Source: Burkholderiales bacterium (GTDB taxonomy: Bacteria > Pseudomonadota > Gammaproteobacteria > Burkholderiales > Burkholderiaceae_D). From it: a stretch of 16,414 nt of DNA. Below the pieces are notes generated by a model. It was not told the origin of the DNA. It ran no database searches and saw only the letters and a list, made by a program, of their open reading frames with translations. The stretch is from positions 1 through 16,414 of the forward strand of contig SYFN01000161.1 of the NCBI GenBank assembly GCA_005800405.1, in the 5' to 3' direction. Of the stretch, positions 14,443 to 16,414 are shown piece after piece. Numbering within the stretch: the first letter of the stretch is position 1; each line of letters starts with the position of its first letter. Both the position numbers and the translations under genes were made by a program.

Positions 14443-15177
14443 ATGCATTGGGACTGGCAGGTCTTTTGCAACAGCACCCCCAGTGGTGAGGCCACCGCGT
14501 GCTTCGGCGCAGCCGGAGACATCACCTATTTGCAATGGATGATGTCTGCTTGGGGCTGGACCGCATCAGTCGCTGCATTGGGGTTCGTCATCGCGCTGGT
14601 GGCCGGTGTGGTGGTGGGCGTTGCGCGTACCTTGCCGCTGGCCCCAATGGTTGTATTCTCGACGGTGTGGACTGAGCTGTTTCGCAATATTCCCTTACTG
14701 GTGCAGGTTTTTCTCTGGTACCACGTGCTACCGGTGTTTGTTCCGGCGTTTGGCCGCGTGTCCTCATTCTGGCTGGCGGTGATTGCGCTTGGACTATTCA
14801 CCTCAGCGCGTATCGCAGAGCAGGTGAGGGCCAGTCTGCAATCGCTGCCACCCGGACAGGCAATGGCCGCCAGAGCGCTGGGCCTGTCGCTGCCGAAGGT
14901 GTATGCGAAGGTACTGCTGCCACAAGCCTTACGCATCATCCTGCCAGCGCTCACCTCCGAAGCAATGAATGTGGTCAAAAATTCGTCAGTCGCTTTTGCA
15001 GTATCCGTGACTGAGCTCACGCTGTTTGCGATGCAAGCGCAGGAGGAAACCGGCCGTGGTCTGGAAATCTACGCAGGCGTCACCCTGCTCTATGCGGTGA
15101 CTGCCCTGAGCGTGAATCGCGTCATGGCCTCGATAGAGTCACGCACGCGTCTGCCGGGCTTGGTCGGAGCGCGCTGA
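14443..15177 (+). CDS. gltJ: Glutamate/aspartate-type ABC importer permease 1
   Basis: This 244-residue inner-membrane permease follows the GltJ plan. A soluble N-terminus (MHWDWQVFCNSTPSGEAT) is followed by several membrane helices and the conserved ELFRNIPLLVQVFLWYHVLP block. The EAA coupling loop that docks on the ATPase is EQVRASLQSLPPGQAMAARALGLS, followed by LPQALRIILPALTSEAMNVVKNSSVA. The TSE-MN-VKNS string is typical of this subfamily. The start is the ATG one base after the gltI stop, and the stop overlaps the next start by one base, indicating coupled translation. It pairs with the second permease to form the channel. Confidence 0.88.
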   Translation: MHWDWQVFCNSTPSGEATACFGAAGDITYLQWMMSAWGWTASVAALGFVIALVAGVVVGVARTLPLAPMVVFSTVWTELFRNIPLLVQVFLWYHVLPVFVPAFGRVSSFWLAVIALGLFTSARIAEQVRASLQSLPPGQAMAARALGLSLPKVYAKVLLPQALRIILPALTSEAMNVVKNSSVAFAVSVTELTLFAMQAQEETGRGLEIYAGVTLLYAVTALSVNRVMASIESRTRLPGLVGAR

Positions 15178-15830
15178 TGAGCTTTGACTTTTCATTCTTC
15201 AGTAGTCAAATGCTGCAGGACTACCTGTGGCGCGGATTGCTGTTTTCATTGCAGCTCACCGTCATTGCGACGGTAGGCGGTATCGTGCTGGGTACGCTGC
15301 TAGCCTTGATGCGACTCTCGGGCAATCGTCTGGTGTCCTTGCCAGCTGCCGCCTATGTAAACACGATGCGTTCCGTGCCACTGGTGATGGTGTTGCTGTG
15401 GTTTTTTCTGTTGGTGCCTTTTATTCTTGGCCGCAGTACTGGCGCAGAATTGTCGGCAGTCGTAACCTTCATTGCTTTCGAGGCTGCCTTTTTCTGCGAG
15501 ATCATGCGCTCAGGTATTCAAAGCATACCCAGAGCACAAATGCAGGCGGGCAGTGCACTCGGGCTTGATACCTGGCAGAACCTGCGCTTGATCATTCTGC
15601 CGCAAGCGTTTCGCCATATGACACCCGTGTTGCTTACGCAGGTCATCATTCTTTTTCAGGACACCTCGCTCGTCTATGCGATTGGCGCCTATGATCTGCT
15701 CAAAGGTTTTGAAGTGGTGGGTAAAAATTTCGGACGTCCGGTCGAAGCCTATGTGGCAGCAGCGTTGACGTACTTTGTGATTTGTTATGCGCTTTCATCA
15801 TTGGTAAGACGCATGCAGTCCGGGAAATAA
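15177..15830 (+). CDS. gltK: Glutamate/aspartate-type ABC importer permease 2
   Basis: The 217-residue product is the second permease. It carries membrane helices at about 20-42, 55-80, 90-110 and in the C-terminal half, the VNTMRSVPLVMVLLWFFLLVP block, and an EAA loop EIMRSGIQSIPRAQMQAGSALGL followed by LPQAFRHMTPVLLTQVI and LFQDTSLVYAI. These match GltK-type polar amino acid permeases of about 220 residues. The ATG overlaps the gltJ stop by one base, and GGAG (15166-15169) is 7 bases upstream. A 70-bp gap separates it from the ATPase gene, unusually wide for this operon. Confidence 0.88.
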   Translation: MSFDFSFFSSQMLQDYLWRGLLFSLQLTVIATVGGIVLGTLLALMRLSGNRLVSLPAAAYVNTMRSVPLVMVLLWFFLLVPFILGRSTGAELSAVVTFIAFEAAFFCEIMRSGIQSIPRAQMQAGSALGLDTWQNLRLIILPQAFRHMTPVLLTQVIILFQDTSLVYAIGAYDLLKGFEVVGKNFGRPVEAYVAAALTYFVICYALSSLVRRMQSGK

Positions 15831-15900
15831 CGTATCTCAATTTACAGACAAGCGATATTTAGTTTCCAATACTCCGATTGAACAAACGATCACCATACCC

Positions 15901-16414
15901 ATGACCATGGATAACATCATCAGCCTCAAGCACGTCTGCAAATCATACGGCAGATTTGCTGTGCTGAGCGATTGCTCGGTTACCGTGGCGCGTGGCGATG
16001 TTGTTGTGATCTGCGGTCCCTCGGGCTCAGGTAAATCTACGCTCATCAAAACCATCAATGGCTTGGAAGGTATCAGCAGCGGTGAAATTCAGGTCGATGG
16101 CGTTGCAGTTCATGATAGCCAAAGCGACTTACGTGCCCTCCGTTCGAGGGTCGGCATGGTATTTCAGCATTTCGAGCTTTTTCCACACCTGAGCGTACTG
16201 GATAATCTCACGCTCGCACAGGTACATGTCAAAGGCCGCAGCGATCAGGATGCCGTGGCGCGCGCAGAGGCATTGCTCGCCCGCGTCGGTCTTCTCGAGC
16301 ACAGGAACAAATATCCTGCCGCGCTCTCCGGTGGTCAGCAGCAGCGTGTAGCGATCGCGCGGGCACTCGCGATGGATCCGGTAGTCATGCTGTTTGACGA
16401 GCCGACCTCCGCGC
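15901..16414 (+). CDS. gltL: Glutamate/aspartate-type ABC importer ATPase, cut by window end
   Basis: The first 171 residues are present, and the reading frame is open at the right edge. The Walker A box is GPSGSGKS (residues 39-46), the Q-loop is VGMVFQHFELFPHL, the ABC signature is LSGGQQQRVAIARAL, and the Walker B box is VVMLFDEPTSA. The FQHFELFPHLSVLDNL string is typical of polar amino acid importer ATPases such as GltL and GlnQ. It would power the importer encoded just upstream. The start is uncertain: ATGs at 15901 and 15907 are both possible and neither has a clear ribosome site. The gap before it (15831-15900) shows no obvious promoter or terminator. A typical full length is about 240 residues. 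Confidence 0.88.
   Translation, partial: MTMDNIISLKHVCKSYGRFAVLSDCSVTVARGDVVVICGPSGSGKSTLIKTINGLEGISSGEIQVDGVAVHDSQSDLRALRSRVGMVFQHFELFPHLSVLDNLTLAQVHVKGRSDQDAVARAEALLARVGLLEHRNKYPAALSGGQQQRVAIARALAMDPVVMLFDEPTSA

Overview
This 16.4 kb window looks like ordinary chromosome from a Gram-negative proteobacterium of moderate GC content. Outer-membrane and periplasmic traits are plentiful: an LpxO-type lipid A hydroxylase, a lipoprotein with a lipobox, surface-adhesin-E-like secreted proteins, a periplasmic alpha carbonic anhydrase, MotB, and a periplasmic gamma-glutamyltransferase beside a GltIJKL-type amino acid importer. The mix fits a motile Betaproteobacterium best, or else a Gammaproteobacterium. 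There is no rRNA or other marker here to settle this. I saw no tRNA, rRNA, CRISPR array, transposase or phage gene.

Layout, left to right. Positions 1-465 hold nothing I recognise. At 466-873 is a surface-adhesin-E-like gene broken by an in-frame TAA. At 1068-2802 a DUF945/YdgA-like protein and a DCC-family (DUF393) thiol-disulfide protein are read on the + strand. The latter converges on, and overlaps by 10 bp, a minus-strand two-gene unit at 2793-4105: an HTTM-like multipass membrane protein and a small membrane-anchored protein. Divergent from that unit is lpxO (4296-5213). A tight + strand cluster at 5353-6924 encodes a small lipoprotein, an intact surface-adhesin-E-like protein and a protein with a methyltransferase-like Rossmann core. 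An alpha carbonic anhydrase follows (7002-7751).

The middle of the window (7832-9705) is the least conventional part. A ParA-family ATPase diverges, across an AT-rich spacer, from two small unrecognised genes: a helical/coiled-coil protein and a two-helix membrane protein. After a convergent gap with nested hairpins comes a minus-strand pair at 9926-11599: motB without motA beside it, and a secreted Ala/Pro-rich protein carrying a two-cysteine domain and an octaproline tract.

The right end (11761-16414) reads as one + strand operon: gamma-glutamyltransferase followed by a glutamate/aspartate-type ABC importer (binding protein, two permeases, and an ATPase cut by the window edge). Together these suggest salvage of extracytoplasmic gamma-glutamyl compounds such as glutathione, with uptake of the released glutamate. 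The best candidates for undescribed biology are the ParA module and the motB-linked Pro-rich protein. Both are inferences from gene context.
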